46,952 nt of DNA, from the NCBI GenBank assembly GCA_902788175.1, contig CADAJF010000016.1:1-46952 (forward strand), written 5' to 3'. Positions within the stretch are counted from its first letter, which is position 1. The number at the start of each line of letters is the position of its first letter. The position numbers and the translations under genes are program-made. Source of the DNA: an uncultured Bacteroidia bacterium (GTDB lineage Bacteria; Bacteroidota; Bacteroidia; Bacteroidales; UBA932). Shown here in pieces: positions 1 to 7,798 of the stretch. The notes below the pieces were generated by a model. It saw only the letters and a program-made list of their open reading frames with translations. It had not been told where the DNA came from and made no database searches.

Positions 1-1
1 C

Positions 2-472
2 GATGACCTTGCCCGCCGCGAAGGCAAGATCACCGAAGACCTGGGCAAAGCCCTCGCTATTGCCGGTGCATCGGCCCAGGATACCTCCTTCGGTTCCTGC
101 GTATTTGCCAACAAGCCCGGTGACGGCAGCGCCCGCGAGCAGGCCGCTTCCTGCCAGAAGGTGCTGGGCGGCGACGCCAACATCTGCTACGAATACGCCA
201 CCAAGCGCTACCGCAGCAACTGCATCAACTGGGGTATCGTGCCCTTCACCATTGCCAAGGAGACTCCCTTCGACTACCAGAGCGGCGACTATGTCTTCGT
301 GCCCGGTATCCGCAAGGCCATCCTGGGCGGCGCAGAGGAAATCGACGCCAAGGTGATCAGCCGCGACGGCAAGTGCACCCCCATCCACCTGTATTTCCAG
401 AACCTCACCGCCGACGAGCGCCAGATCCTCGCCGACGGCTGCCTGATGAACTATTACAAAAACCGTAAATAA
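2..472 (+). CDS. Aconitate hydratase, C-terminal part (5' end outside window)
   Basis: This is the last ~156 codons of an aconitase, which interconverts citrate and isocitrate through a [4Fe-4S] centre in the cytoplasmic TCA cycle. The visible part is the C-terminal swivel domain: it contains [10 protein letters not shown], matching the SRE-type substrate-binding loop of aconitases, followed by [19 protein letters not shown] and NWGIVPF, the region that binds the substrate carboxylates. The frame is open from base 2, so the start lies upstream of the window. The gene ends 10 bases before an isocitrate dehydrogenase gene, so the two consecutive TCA steps are almost certainly one operon. The cysteine ligands of the cluster lie in the missing N-terminal part and cannot be checked. 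Short out-of-frame ORFs over the same bases are shadows. Confidence 0.88.
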   Translation, partial: DDLARREGKITEDLGKALAIAGASAQDTSFGSCVFANKPGDGSAREQAASCQKVLGGDANICYEYATKRYRSNCINWGIVPFTIAKETPFDYQSGDYVFVPGIRKAILGGAEEIDAKVISRDGKCTPIHLYFQNLTADERQILADGCLMNYYKNRK

Positions 473-482
473 TTTAATAACA

Positions 483-1697
483 ATGGAAAAAATCAAAATG
501 ACCACGCCGCTCGTCGAGATGGACGGCGACGAAATGACCCGAATTCTGTGGAAGATGATCAAGGACGAACTCATCCTCCCGTTCGTTGACCTCAAGACCG
601 AATACTATGACCTGGGCCTCGAGTACCGCGACAAGACCTCCGACCAGGTAACCGTGGACTCCGCCAACGCTACCAAGCGCCTGGGTGTGGCCGTCAAGTG
701 CGCCACCATCACCCCCAACGTGCAGCGCATGAGCGAGTACAACCTGCACCAGATGTGGAAGAGCCCCAACGGCACCATCCGTGCCATGCTGGACGGTACC
801 GTGTTCCGTACACCCATCACCATCCCCAGCATCCACCCTGCCGTGAAGTTCTGGAAGAAGCCCATCACCATCGCCCGTCACGCCTACGGTGACGTGTACC
901 GCGACGTGGAAATCCAGACCACCGAGCCCGGTGTGGCCAAGCTCGTTTTCGAGGGTGTCTCCGGCAAGCGCGAAGAACTGGTGATCCATGAGTTCAAGGG
1001 CACCGGCGTCATCGAAGGCATGCACAACACCGACGACTCCATCCGCAGCTTCGCCCACGCCTGCTTCAAGTATGCGCTGGACCTCAAGCAGGACCTCTGG
1101 TTCGCCACCAAGGACACCATCTCCAAGAAGTACGACGGCCGCTTCAAGGCCATCTTCGAGGAAGTCTTCGAGGCCGATTATAAGGCTAAGTTCGAGGCCG
1201 CCGGCATCGAGTACTTCTACACCCTCATCGACGACGCCGTGGCCCGCGTGATGCGCAGCGACGGTGGCTTCATCTGGGCTTGCAAGAACTACGACGGTGA
1301 CGTGATGTCCGATATGGTCTCCACCGCCTTCGGTTCCCTGGCCATGATGACCTCCGTGCTGGTTTCCCCGGACGGCAAGTACGAGTATGAGGCTGCTCAC
1401 GGCACCGTGACCCGCCACTACTACAAGTACCTGAAGGGTGAAGAGACCTCCACCAACCCCATGGCTACCATCTTCGCCTGGAGCGGCGCTTTCCGCAAGA
1501 GGGGAGAGCTGGACAACCTGCCGGAGCTGGTGAACTACGCCAACCAGCTGGAGCAGGCCTGCTTCGACACCCTGAACGAAGGCCTCACCTCCAAGGACCT
1601 GGTGAACCTGATGGAAGGCATCACGCCCAAGTCCCTCACCTCCCTGGAGTTCCTGCGCGAGATCCGCAAGCGCCTGGAAGTCCGTCTCGGTGCATAA
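483..1697 (+). CDS. icd: Isocitrate dehydrogenase, NADP-dependent (eukaryote-like type)
   Basis: The 404-residue product oxidises isocitrate to 2-oxoglutarate and CO2 with NADP+. The sequence is of the homodimeric eukaryote-like IDH subfamily: it opens with [16 protein letters not shown], has the substrate-binding [19 protein letters not shown] region (residues ~95-115), the metal-binding acidic residues around [17 protein letters not shown] (~265-280), and [16 protein letters not shown] (~305-320), in which the Arg-His after GTVT is the NADP+ 2'-phosphate reader of this subfamily. Length is normal. The start ATG at 483 follows the aconitase stop by 10 bases and there is no promoter in the gap, so the two are co-transcribed. 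A strong terminator follows at 1722. A long antisense ORF across the gene is a codon-bias shadow. Confidence 0.96.
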   Translation: MEKIKMTTPLVEMDGDEMTRILWKMIKDELILPFVDLKTEYYDLGLEYRDKTSDQVTVDSANATKRLGVAVKCATITPNVQRMSEYNLHQMWKSPNGTIRAMLDGTVFRTPITIPSIHPAVKFWKKPITIARHAYGDVYRDVEIQTTEPGVAKLVFEGVSGKREELVIHEFKGTGVIEGMHNTDDSIRSFAHACFKYALDLKQDLWFATKDTISKKYDGRFKAIFEEVFEADYKAKFEAAGIEYFYTLIDDAVARVMRSDGGFIWACKNYDGDVMSDMVSTAFGSLAMMTSVLVSPDGKYEYEAAHGTVTRHYYKYLKGEETSTNPMATIFAWSGAFRKRGELDNLPELVNYANQLEQACFDTLNEGLTSKDLVNLMEGITPKSLTSLEFLREIRKRLEVRLGA

Positions 1698-1721
1698 ACG
1701 CCTGGCTACTAATAAGAATGA

Positions 1722-1757
1722 GAGGTCAACTCCTGCGAGTTGACCTCCTTTTTTTTC
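1722..1757 (+). terminator. Rho-independent terminator after icd
   Basis: An exact 11-bp stem (GAGGTCAACTC at 1722-1732 with GAGTTGACCTC at 1737-1747) closes a 4-base loop and is followed by an eight-T run. It ends the aconitase-icd transcript 25 bases after the stop codon. The opposing gene at 1768-2298 also ends here, so it may serve that transcript too, although no T-run is seen on that strand. Confidence 0.93.
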
Positions 1758-1767
1758 TGTCCCGGGA

Positions 1768-2298
1768 CTATCCCAGGGGATAGAAGAGGGGTTCGTAGCG
1801 GCTGTTCCAGCTGCGGTCGTAGTGCATGCGGACGGTGCGGGCGCTGGCAAATTCATTGAAATTGGCCCAGGCTTCCAGGAAGAGGACGGCAAAGTCCGTG
1901 CGCTCATGAAGGGTAAGGGCAAAGAGGGTATAGACGGCCACTATATATACGCACGCGCGTTCGCGGTCATCGGCCTGGGGGGTGGCGGGGGTCACCAGCA
2001 CCAGGCGCTGGGACTGGGCGAAGGCCAGGTCCGCGATGGCATCGGCCAGAAGGGCTTCTTCTCCGGGCTGGTAAAGCTGAGCGCAATAACGCTCCTTCGC
2101 AAACTGGCGGGCCGACACCTCCTTGTCCAGCGCCGGCAGCGGGGCGGGCAGGGTGCTTTCGAAGTAAGGCTGGAAACTGGCCTGCCCCCGAAGGAACTGC
2201 AGGGCCAGGACGCAATAGTCCCGGACGCTGGCCTCGATGACCATCGCGTAGGGGGCTTTTTCGTCTATCCGGGCCAATATTTCCGCCGCCTTTTCCAT
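1768..2298 (-). CDS. Conserved-looking hypothetical protein
   Basis: I do not recognise this 176-residue protein. It appears soluble and mostly helical, with no signal peptide, no membrane segment and no clear catalytic motif. Visible landmarks are a central acidic/aromatic stretch (AKERYCAQLYQPGEEALL), a C-terminal region rich in aromatics and asparagine (LEAWANFNEFASARTV) and a final YDRSWNSRYEPLFYPLG. A longer reading from 2340 is open, but I chose the ATG at 2298 because the codons before it (TTTGTATATTTACC on this strand) are AT-rich and look like promoter or leader sequence. It is monocistronic, convergent with icd and divergent from the dehydrogenase at 2395. It could be a lineage-specific regulatory or structural protein; no function is claimed. 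Confidence 0.72.
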   Translation of the reverse strand: MEKAAEILARIDEKAPYAMVIEASVRDYCVLALQFLRGQASFQPYFESTLPAPLPALDKEVSARQFAKERYCAQLYQPGEEALLADAIADLAFAQSQRLVLVTPATPQADDRERACVYIVAVYTLFALTLHERTDFAVLFLEAWANFNEFASARTVRMHYDRSWNSRYEPLFYPLG

Positions 2299-2394
2299 AA
2301 CGAGTGGTAAATATACAAATTTTCTCTTATTTTTGTACAAAACTACCGTTGGTTGTTGCTGCCGGAATTAGGTTGAACGATTAATCTTTCTTAT

Positions 2395-3321
2395 ATGAAA
2401 ATTGTTTTTTTGGATGCTATATCCATGGGCGATGTCTCCCTGGAAGAAATGGCTGCACTGGGAGAATTGGTTTGCTATCCTTCTTCCACGGCGGCTGAAG
2501 CCCGCGAAAGAGTGCGGGACGCAGACGTGGTTTGCCTGAACAAAGTAATTGTGGACCAGGCGTTTCTGGATGCGGCGCCCAAGCTCAAACTGGTGTGTGA
2601 GGCCGGTACCGGCATCAACAATATCGATGTAAAACTCTGCGAGCAGCGGGGCGTGGCGGTGCGCAACGTGGCGGCTTACTCCACGGACTCCGTGGCGCAG
2701 ACAGCCTGGATGCATATCCTGAACCTTCTGGGGCGCGCTTTCCACTACCAGGAATTCGTGCGCAGCGGCGCCTACAGCCGCAATCCCGTCCACGTGGATT
2801 ATGCCCATCCTTTCACCGAGGTAGCCGGCAAGACGCTGGGTATCGTGGGAATGGGGGCTATCGGCCAGAAGGTGGCGGCCGTGGGCAAGGCCTTCGGGAT
2901 GGAGATTATCTATTACTCCACTTCCGGCACGGGACATTGCAAGGAGTATCCTTCCGTGAGCCTGGAAGAACTTCTCTCCCGCTCGGATGTCATCTCTATC
3001 CACGCTCCTTATAATGAAAGGACTGCGGGGCTTATCGGCTATGAGCAGCTGAGCCGGATGAAACCCACCGCCGTGCTGGTGAACACCGGACGTGGCGGTA
3101 TAGTCGTAGAGGCAGACCTTGCCCGCGCCCTGGACGAAGGCCTCATTGCCGGCGCCGCCCTGGACGTCTATGTCAAGGAACCCCTTCCCGCCGAAAGCCC
3201 CCTGATGCAGCTCCGGCACCCGGAACGTCTCCTGTTAAGCCCCCACATTGCCTGGTACTCGCTGGAGGCCCGCGCCAGATTGGCCCACGAGATGGCAGAG
3301 AACATCAAGAAGGGCTGGTAG
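2395..3321 (+). CDS. D-isomer-specific 2-hydroxyacid dehydrogenase, NAD-binding
   Basis: The 308-residue enzyme belongs to the D-2-hydroxyacid dehydrogenase family (glycerate/hydroxypyruvate, D-lactate, phosphoglycerate dehydrogenases), which reduces 2-keto acids with NAD(P)H. The Rossmann motif GIVGMGAIGQKVAAVGKAFG lies at ~residues 148-167. The substrate Arg is in VNTGRGGIV, the Glu of the relay is probably in YVKEPLP, and the catalytic His is in LSPHIAWYS near the C-terminus. Substrate specificity cannot be read from sequence; the compact size and lack of an ACT domain favour a glycerate/hydroxypyruvate reductase-like enzyme over SerA. It stands alone between a divergent hypothetical gene and two hairpins at 3333 and 3375. 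Confidence 0.9.
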   Translation: MKIVFLDAISMGDVSLEEMAALGELVCYPSSTAAEARERVRDADVVCLNKVIVDQAFLDAAPKLKLVCEAGTGINNIDVKLCEQRGVAVRNVAAYSTDSVAQTAWMHILNLLGRAFHYQEFVRSGAYSRNPVHVDYAHPFTEVAGKTLGIVGMGAIGQKVAAVGKAFGMEIIYYSTSGTGHCKEYPSVSLEELLSRSDVISIHAPYNERTAGLIGYEQLSRMKPTAVLVNTGRGGIVVEADLARALDEGLIAGAALDVYVKEPLPAESPLMQLRHPERLLLSPHIAWYSLEARARLAHEMAENIKKGW

Positions 3322-3332
3322 CTCACTGCCCT

Positions 3333-3403
3333 GGTGCGCAAAAACGGCGTTTTTTGTGCACCGGAGGGCATAAAACGGCCGGTGGTGAACGCTAACCGGC
3401 CGT
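3333..3403 (+). terminator. Two consecutive hairpins after the dehydrogenase gene
   Basis: The first hairpin pairs GGTGCGCAAAAA (3333-3344) with TTTTTGTGCACC (3351-3362) with one G-T pair; the second pairs ACGGCCGGT (3375-3383) exactly with ACCGGCCGT (3395-3403) and is followed by CTTTGT. Neither has a long T-run, so termination strength is uncertain, but their position right after the stop at 3321 fits a transcript end. Confidence 0.6.
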
Positions 3404-3448
3404 CTTTGTACACGGGCCGCAAAAAAATCGGCATTTTTTTCATTTTTA

Positions 3449-3479
3449 TTTGCAAATTCAAAAAATCTTCATACCTTTG
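3449..3479 (+). promoter_or_regulatory. Bacteroidetes-type promoter of the ABC transporter operon
   Basis: TTTG at 3449-3452 is separated by 19 bases from TACCTTTG at 3472-3479, an exact match to the primary sigma factor consensus of Bacteroidetes (-33 TTTG, -7 TAnnTTTG). Transcription should start a few bases downstream, inside the inverted repeat at 3482-3503. Confidence 0.85.
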
Positions 3480-3481
3480 CA

Positions 3482-3503
3482 GTGTACTATTAAACTAATA
3501 CAC
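3482..3503 (+). promoter_or_regulatory. Candidate operator for the YtrA-type GntR regulator
   Basis: GTGTACTATTAAACTAATAC followed by AC is a 22-base imperfect inverted repeat with 8 of 11 symmetric positions and outer arms GTGTA and TACAC. It sits directly after the -7 element, where a bound repressor would block initiation, and the operon encodes a YtrA-type GntR repressor at 5162. YtrA-family operators are reported to have GTGTA/TACAC-like arms; the link here is inference. Confidence 0.55.
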
Positions 3504-3513
3504 ACGCAAAGAT

Positions 3514-4338
3514 ATGATCAACATCAAGAATTTATCCTTCAGCTATGGCTCCAAGCGTGTTCTCGACAACATTTCGCTGGAGCTCAAGGGCGGGAACATT
3601 TACGGCCTGCTGGGAGAGAACGGTGTGGGCAAAACCACCCTTCTTACCCTGCTTGCCGGCCTGAAGAAGCCCGCAGTAGGCACCATCGACACCGATGGCC
3701 GCGTTCCCTCCGACCGCCAGCCCTCCCTGCTGGCAGACCAGTTCTACCTCCCCGACGAGGTAGCCCCCGTCCGCAGCAAGGCCTGCTCCTTCGGCCTGGA
3801 AACCGGCCGCCTCTGGCCCGCGTATGACCATGCCAAGTTCCTGACCATCCTCCAGGAGCTGGAAGTGGACAAGGACCAGCGCATGGACTCCATGAGCGCA
3901 GGTCAGCTCAAAAAGACCTGGATTTCCTTTGCCCTGGCCTGCAACGTGCGCCATTACTTCCTGGACGAGCCCACCAACGGCCTGGACATCCCCTCCAAGG
4001 CGCAGTTCCGCAAGGCCATCACCCGCCACACGGCAGAGGACTCCTGCATAGTCATCTCCACCCACCAGGTGCGTGATCTGGAAGAGATCATCGACCCCAT
4101 CATCATCCTGGACAACGAGAGCGTTCTGCTGAATGCCAGCCTTCAGAAGATTACGGAGAAGCTGTACTTCGATTACGGAACGCAGCTGCATCCGGAGGCC
4201 CTTTACCTGGAACACACACCCAGCGGTGCCATCCAGGTGTATCCCAACACTACCGGCGAAGAGTCCAAGGTGAACCTGGAGGCCCTTTTCAATGCCACGC
4301 ATTCCCACAAAGACATCATCAAATCCTTATTCCGATAG
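3514..4338 (+). CDS. ABC transporter ATP-binding protein
   Basis: The 274-residue protein is the cytoplasmic ATPase of an ABC transporter. Walker A is GLLGENGVGKTTLL (~residues 31-44), the signature is degenerate (MSAGQLKK instead of LSGGQ-type, ~129-136), and Walker B plus D-loop is HYFLDEPTNGLD (~149-160); the switch histidine is in VISTHQVRD. The spacing and the LPDE motif after the P-loop are typical of the YtrB/CcmA-like exporters paired with GntR-type YtrA regulators. The ATG at 3514 follows a consensus promoter by ~35 bases. The permease gene starts four bases after its stop, and the order ATPase-permease-regulator implies an autoregulated operon. In Firmicutes such systems respond to cell-envelope stress; the substrate here is unknown. 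Confidence 0.9.
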   Translation: MINIKNLSFSYGSKRVLDNISLELKGGNIYGLLGENGVGKTTLLTLLAGLKKPAVGTIDTDGRVPSDRQPSLLADQFYLPDEVAPVRSKACSFGLETGRLWPAYDHAKFLTILQELEVDKDQRMDSMSAGQLKKTWISFALACNVRHYFLDEPTNGLDIPSKAQFRKAITRHTAEDSCIVISTHQVRDLEEIIDPIIILDNESVLLNASLQKITEKLYFDYGTQLHPEALYLEHTPSGAIQVYPNTTGEESKVNLEALFNATHSHKDIIKSLFR

Positions 4339-4342
4339 CCCT

Positions 4343-5158
4343 ATGAAGAGTGAAGTTTTCAACGGTCAGCGTTTCTGGACCTATTTCAAATACGACTTCA
4401 AGCAGATGGGTCGCAACCACGTGAAGGCAGCCATCGGCTTTGGCCTGGCAGGCCTTATCCTCTATTTTCTGGTGGTGCTGTTCAAGCTCATTTTCACCGG
4501 GGAGTGGATGGGCCCTTCTTTCAATACCCGTGTAGGGGTTTTCGTCATCATGTGCATGGCCCTGCCTTTCTATTATACGCGGATTTACGGCTACCTGACA
4601 GACAAGCGGAAGGGGAGCGCCTATTTTATGCTGCCGGCCTCTACCTTTGAAAAGTGGCTTTCCATGATGCTCCTTTCCCTGGTGCTGCTGCCGCTGCTGT
4701 TCCTGGCTTCTTCCTTCCTCGTTGACTGGCTCCTTTGCGTGATAGATCCTACCATGAGCGATTCCATTCTGGGTTCCATTACGGATAAAACGGGGATGTT
4801 ACGTGCGGAGCTGGCCACCCTGAACGAGACTTATGAGACTTCCTGGAGCATAGGAACCATCGGCTGGCCCTTCCTGGTGTCTTTCCTTGGAAACCTGCTG
4901 TATTTCCTCCTCTGCGGTATCTGCTTCAGGCGCAACAAAATCCTGGGTGCCATTGCCGTCAGTATCGGCATCACTATGCTCCTCTCCTTCGTGCTGAGCC
5001 TGTTCGGAGAGACCGCCAGCTTCCAGGCAGACTCGATGGACGACTGTTTCGCATCCAAGCTCAAGTCCCTCATCTTATGGAGCGGTGCCATCTCCGCGCT
5101 TATCGCCGCCGGACTGAGTGCAGGCATCTTCTACAGGCTCAAAACCATAAAGCATTAA
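4343..5158 (+). CDS. ABC transporter permease protein
   Basis: The 271-residue product is an integral membrane protein with about six hydrophobic segments, roughly at residues 25-47, 60-80, 98-125, 170-195, 203-225 and 240-262, as expected for an ABC-2-like permease. No extracytoplasmic binding protein is encoded nearby, so it more likely works as an exporter or in envelope-stress sensing than in uptake. I chose the ATG at 4343, four bases after the ATPase stop, over an upstream in-frame ATG at 4292 that would overlap the ATPase by 47 bases and add a polar N-terminal extension unlike a membrane protein. The regulator gene follows after three bases. Confidence 0.85.
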   Translation: MKSEVFNGQRFWTYFKYDFKQMGRNHVKAAIGFGLAGLILYFLVVLFKLIFTGEWMGPSFNTRVGVFVIMCMALPFYYTRIYGYLTDKRKGSAYFMLPASTFEKWLSMMLLSLVLLPLLFLASSFLVDWLLCVIDPTMSDSILGSITDKTGMLRAELATLNETYETSWSIGTIGWPFLVSFLGNLLYFLLCGICFRRNKILGAIAVSIGITMLLSFVLSLFGETASFQADSMDDCFASKLKSLILWSGAISALIAAGLSAGIFYRLKTIKH

Positions 5159-5161
5159 ACC

Positions 5162-5500
5162 ATGGACTTTAAAGGAGAAAAACCCATCTATCTCCAGATT
5201 GCCGACGTCTTTTGCGAAAGCATCCTCTCCGGCAAACTGAAGGCCGATGACCGCATCCCGTCCGTGCGGGAGTATGGGGCGGAAATTGGCGTGAATCCCA
5301 ACACCGTGATGCGCGTCTATGAAAAGCTCACCGGTGAAGAGATTATCTACAACAAGCGCGGGATCGGGTATTTTGTAGCCTCTGATGCCCGCAGTAAGAT
5401 TCTGGCCACCCAAAAGGCCGAATTCCTGAAGGAGGAAGTGCCCGCCATCCTTCGCAAGATGGAGCTTTTAGGGCTGGATGCAAGTATTTTTAACCGTTAA
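5162..5500 (+). CDS. GntR-family transcriptional regulator, YtrA subfamily
   Basis: The 112-residue protein is a short GntR regulator: a winged HTH (residues ~8-75) with PIYLQIADVFCESILSGKL, RIPSVREYGAEIGVNPNTV and the wing YNKRGIGYFV, followed by only ~35 residues forming a two-helix dimerisation tail. The lack of a ligand-binding domain defines the YtrA subfamily, whose members usually repress a neighbouring ABC transporter operon. Here it is the third gene of such an operon, behind a promoter with a candidate palindromic operator at 3482-3503. The inducing signal is not readable from sequence. The next gene starts eight bases after its stop. Confidence 0.9.
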   Translation: MDFKGEKPIYLQIADVFCESILSGKLKADDRIPSVREYGAEIGVNPNTVMRVYEKLTGEEIIYNKRGIGYFVASDARSKILATQKAEFLKEEVPAILRKMELLGLDASIFNR

Positions 5501-5508
5501 TCTGTGAT

Positions 5509-6207
5509 ATGAAAAAAAATGTTTCTATTGTAGCCATCGCCCTGGCGCTCAGTGCCTGTACCGCCAATTTCTCTTCCGGCAACGTGAAGGTGGGTAATGG
5601 CAAGCAAGTCCTTTGCAAAGGCACTGTTGTGGAGCGCAGCTTTGACTTCAGCGGCTTTGACGCCATCGCCATCAACGGACAGGCCGATATTGAGATTTAC
5701 CAGGGGACGGAATGGTCCGTTCGGGTAGTTGCCAACGAAATGGTTTTCGATTACCTGAACTATCGCGTAGTGGACGGCTCCGTGCTGGTGCTGGAAACCC
5801 TTAATCACGTGAATATCGTGGCCGAAGAGTACGACATCTACATTACGCTCCCTGTGCTTACGGACATCACCGTCAACGGTGCGGCAGACATGAGTCTTAA
5901 GCGCGGTTACAGCGCCGACAAGAACCTTCGTGTGCTTGTGAACGGTGCCGGAGACCTGGACATTTCCTCTGTAGAGGTTCCTGCGCTCTCGGTTGAGCTC
6001 AAGGGGGCCGGGGATATTGACCTCCATTCCATCAAGGTAGGCCGTCTCCGCGTCGATGTCAAGGGTGCCGGCGATGTGGAAGTTTCAGGCAAAGCCGATG
6101 AGGCCAGTTTCAGCGTAAGCGGGGCCGGCGCCATCGACGCGCGCCGCCTGGACTGCCCGAAGGTGGAAAAATCCCGTGCCGGTGTAGCGGTTATCCGCAC
6201 CAAATAA
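5509..6207 (+). CDS. DUF2807 (head GIN domain) lipoprotein
   Basis: The 232-residue product begins with a lipoprotein signal ending in LALSAC (Cys17), so it should be lipid-anchored and exported. The rest is a DUF2807 domain, a right-handed beta-helix-like fold seen as repeated short units: VERSFDFSGFDAIAINGQAD, VNGAADMSL, VNGAGDLDIS, LKGAGDIDLHS, VKGAGDVEVSGKAD and VSGAGAIDARRLDC. This family is common in Bacteroidetes and often called a putative auto-transporter adhesin, though its function is not established. It starts eight bases after the GntR gene, so it probably shares the promoter at 3449 and its regulation, linking the ABC system to an envelope protein. Confidence 0.88.
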   Translation: MKKNVSIVAIALALSACTANFSSGNVKVGNGKQVLCKGTVVERSFDFSGFDAIAINGQADIEIYQGTEWSVRVVANEMVFDYLNYRVVDGSVLVLETLNHVNIVAEEYDIYITLPVLTDITVNGAADMSLKRGYSADKNLRVLVNGAGDLDISSVEVPALSVELKGAGDIDLHSIKVGRLRVDVKGAGDVEVSGKADEASFSVSGAGAIDARRLDCPKVEKSRAGVAVIRTK

Positions 6208-6245
6208 TCGACAAGACCTCTATTCATAATCGTTTTTATAAAAGT

Positions 6246-6276
6246 AATCCCTGTTCGAAAAAGTCGGACAGGGATT
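6246..6276 (-). terminator. Hairpin terminator between convergent genes
   Basis: AATCCCTGTTCGA (6246-6258) pairs with TCGGACAGGGATT (6264-6276), a 13-bp stem with one G-T pair and a 5-base loop. On the minus strand it is followed by CTTTTAT, so it ends the AraC/deoxyhypusine-synthase-like transcript; it may also stop the plus-strand operon ending at 6207. The stem overlaps the last bases of the AraC-type gene. Confidence 0.8.
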
Positions 6277-6724
6277 ATTCATTGAACGCTTTTTGGCGCC
6301 AGGCGGTGGGGGTGATACCGGTGTATGCCTTGAACTGGCGGTTGAAGTTGGAGCGGTCGCTGAAACCGCAGCGGCGGCCCACTGTGGCGACCGGAATCCC
6401 CGGCTCCTGGATGAGCATGGACTTGGCCTCTTCCAGCCTTAAGCGGGTGCGGTAGGTGCGGAAGTCCTCCCCGCGCTCCCAAAAGTAGCGGTTAAGCGTG
6501 GCGGAGTCCGTGCCGATATGCGCCGCCGCCGCCTCCAGGCTGGCCTCCGGGCGGCGGTATCCTTTCTGCTGTGCCCAGCGACTCAGAAGCTGCTCCATCC
6601 GCTGCACCGTGTGGGGCAGCAGGGGTTCCCGTGAAGGGGACGCAGAAGCGGAAGGAGCCTGTTCCTTGGGGGTGAACAGGCTCCTGAGATTCTTTGCAAG
6701 TGGTTTCTTACCAGCCCAGGACAT
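6275..6724 (-). CDS. AraC-type helix-turn-helix protein (HTH domain only)
   Basis: The 149-residue protein consists of a ~45-residue polar N-terminal leader and an AraC-family DNA-binding domain (~50-145). The second HTH is clear: PVATVGRRCGFSDRSNFNRQFKAYTGITPT, a good match to the conserved C-terminal HTH; the first is LEAAAAHIGTDSATLNRYF. There is no sensor domain, so it may be a constitutive regulator or the output part of a split sensor. Its ATG at 6724 lies 17 bases inside the 3' end of the deoxyhypusine-synthase-like gene, which suggests translational coupling. Its target is unknown. Internal ATGs could give a shorter form that still keeps the HTH. Confidence 0.8.
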   Translation of the reverse strand: MSWAGKKPLAKNLRSLFTPKEQAPSASASPSREPLLPHTVQRMEQLLSRWAQQKGYRRPEASLEAAAAHIGTDSATLNRYFWERGEDFRTYRTRLRLEEAKSMLIQEPGIPVATVGRRCGFSDRSNFNRQFKAYTGITPTAWRQKAFNE

Positions 6725-7682
6725 AGGAGAAAATGAGCGGGGCTACGATGGTGGCATCCGATTCCACAATGAATTTGGGCGTTTCCGGTGCCAGTTTGCC
6801 CCAGGTGATTTTCTCGTTGGGGACTGCGCCGGAATAGGAGCCGTAAGAGGTGGTGGAGTCCGAAATCTGGCAGAAATAGGCCCAGAGGGGAGTGCCCGTC
6901 CAGCCCAGGTCCTGCTCCATCATGGGAACGCAGCAGATGGGGAAGTCACCGGCAGTGCCGCCGCCAATCTGGAAGAAGCCTACGCCGGGGCCGGCGCTGT
7001 TCTTCTTGTACCACTCTACCAGGAACATCATGACCTCTACGCCCTGGATGACCATGTGGGGGTCGTACTCTCCGCGGATGACGTGGGCGGTGAAGATGTT
7101 GCCGGTGGTGCAGTCTTCCCAGGCGGGGCAGATGATGGGGATGTCCTTTTCACAGGCGGCCACCACCCAGCTGTCCTTGGGGTCAATTTCATAGTACTGC
7201 TCCAGGACACCGCTGCGGATCATCTGGTAGATGAACTCATAGGGGAGATATCTCTTGCCTTCTGCCTTGGCTTTGTCCCAGACATCCACCAGGTGCTTTT
7301 CCAGGCGGCGGAAGGCTTCTTCTTCCGGGATGCAGGTATCTGTGACGCGGTTGTAGTGGTTGTCCAGCAGTTCCTGTTCCTGGGCGGGGGTGAGATCCCT
7401 GTAGCCGGGCACCCTATAGTAGTGGCTGTGGGCCACCAGGTTCATGATGTCTTCTTCCAGGTTGTTGGCGCTGCAGCAGACAAAGGAGATTTTGTCCTGG
7501 CGGATCATTTCCGCGAGAGAGAGGCCGAGTTCTGCGGTGCTCATGGCGCCGGCCATGGCAAGGAACATCTTGCCACCCTTGTTCAGGAGGTCTTCATAGG
7601 CTTTGGCAGCGTCTACCAGCGCTGCGGCGTTGAAATGACGGTAGTGATGGGTAATGAATTGAGAGATAGGTCCCTTTTCCAT
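6708..7682 (-). CDS. Deoxyhypusine synthase family protein
   Basis: The 324-residue protein is a clear deoxyhypusine synthase homologue. In eukaryotes and archaea that enzyme transfers the aminobutyl group of spermidine to a lysine of (a/e)IF5A in an NAD-dependent reaction. The C-terminal region YGSYSGAVPNEKITWGKLAP followed by ESDATIVAPL keeps the catalytic-lysine context (Lys296 in WGK), and GGGTAGDFP and CPAWEDC correspond to NAD/substrate-binding loops. Bacteria lack the IF5A substrate, so the role must differ: bacterial relatives are discussed as polyamine enzymes (homospermidine-synthase-like or agmatine-related). No polyamine genes are adjacent. The start is the ATG at 7682, ~115 bases from the divergent methyltransferase gene. 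The AraC-type gene overlaps its end. Confidence 0.87.
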   Translation of the reverse strand: MEKGPISQFITHHYRHFNAAALVDAAKAYEDLLNKGGKMFLAMAGAMSTAELGLSLAEMIRQDKISFVCCSANNLEEDIMNLVAHSHYYRVPGYRDLTPAQEQELLDNHYNRVTDTCIPEEEAFRRLEKHLVDVWDKAKAEGKRYLPYEFIYQMIRSGVLEQYYEIDPKDSWVVAACEKDIPIICPAWEDCTTGNIFTAHVIRGEYDPHMVIQGVEVMMFLVEWYKKNSAGPGVGFFQIGGGTAGDFPICCVPMMEQDLGWTGTPLWAYFCQISDSTTSYGSYSGAVPNEKITWGKLAPETPKFIVESDATIVAPLIFSYVLGW

Positions 7683-7773
7683 TGTATTACATGTTGCCCG
7701 CAGGGCGAAACCAGTCCGTGGCTTCCAACCCGGCGGATTAAATGCAAAATTAGGAAAAAAAGACGAAAAACGC

Positions 7774-7781
7774 TATATTTG
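7774..7781 (+). promoter_or_regulatory. -7 element upstream of the lipid/polyene cluster
   Basis: TATATTTG at 7774-7781 matches the Bacteroidetes -7 consensus TAnnTTTG and lies 17 bases before the first ATG of the large cluster. A good -33 TTTG is not present at the expected distance (TTAG is the nearest), so this may be a weaker or activator-dependent promoter. Confidence 0.6.
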
Positions 7782-7798
7782 TACATTATTTTACGTGT

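Noticed and set aside
474-1922. 482-codon minus-strand ORF opposite icd
   Set aside because: It is a codon-bias shadow: low-complexity Val/Gly/Leu-rich translation, no recognisable domain, and it crosses the icd terminator.
3532-4308. 258-codon minus-strand ORF opposite the ABC ATPase
   Set aside because: Antisense shadow of the Walker A/Walker B coding region, with no promoter.
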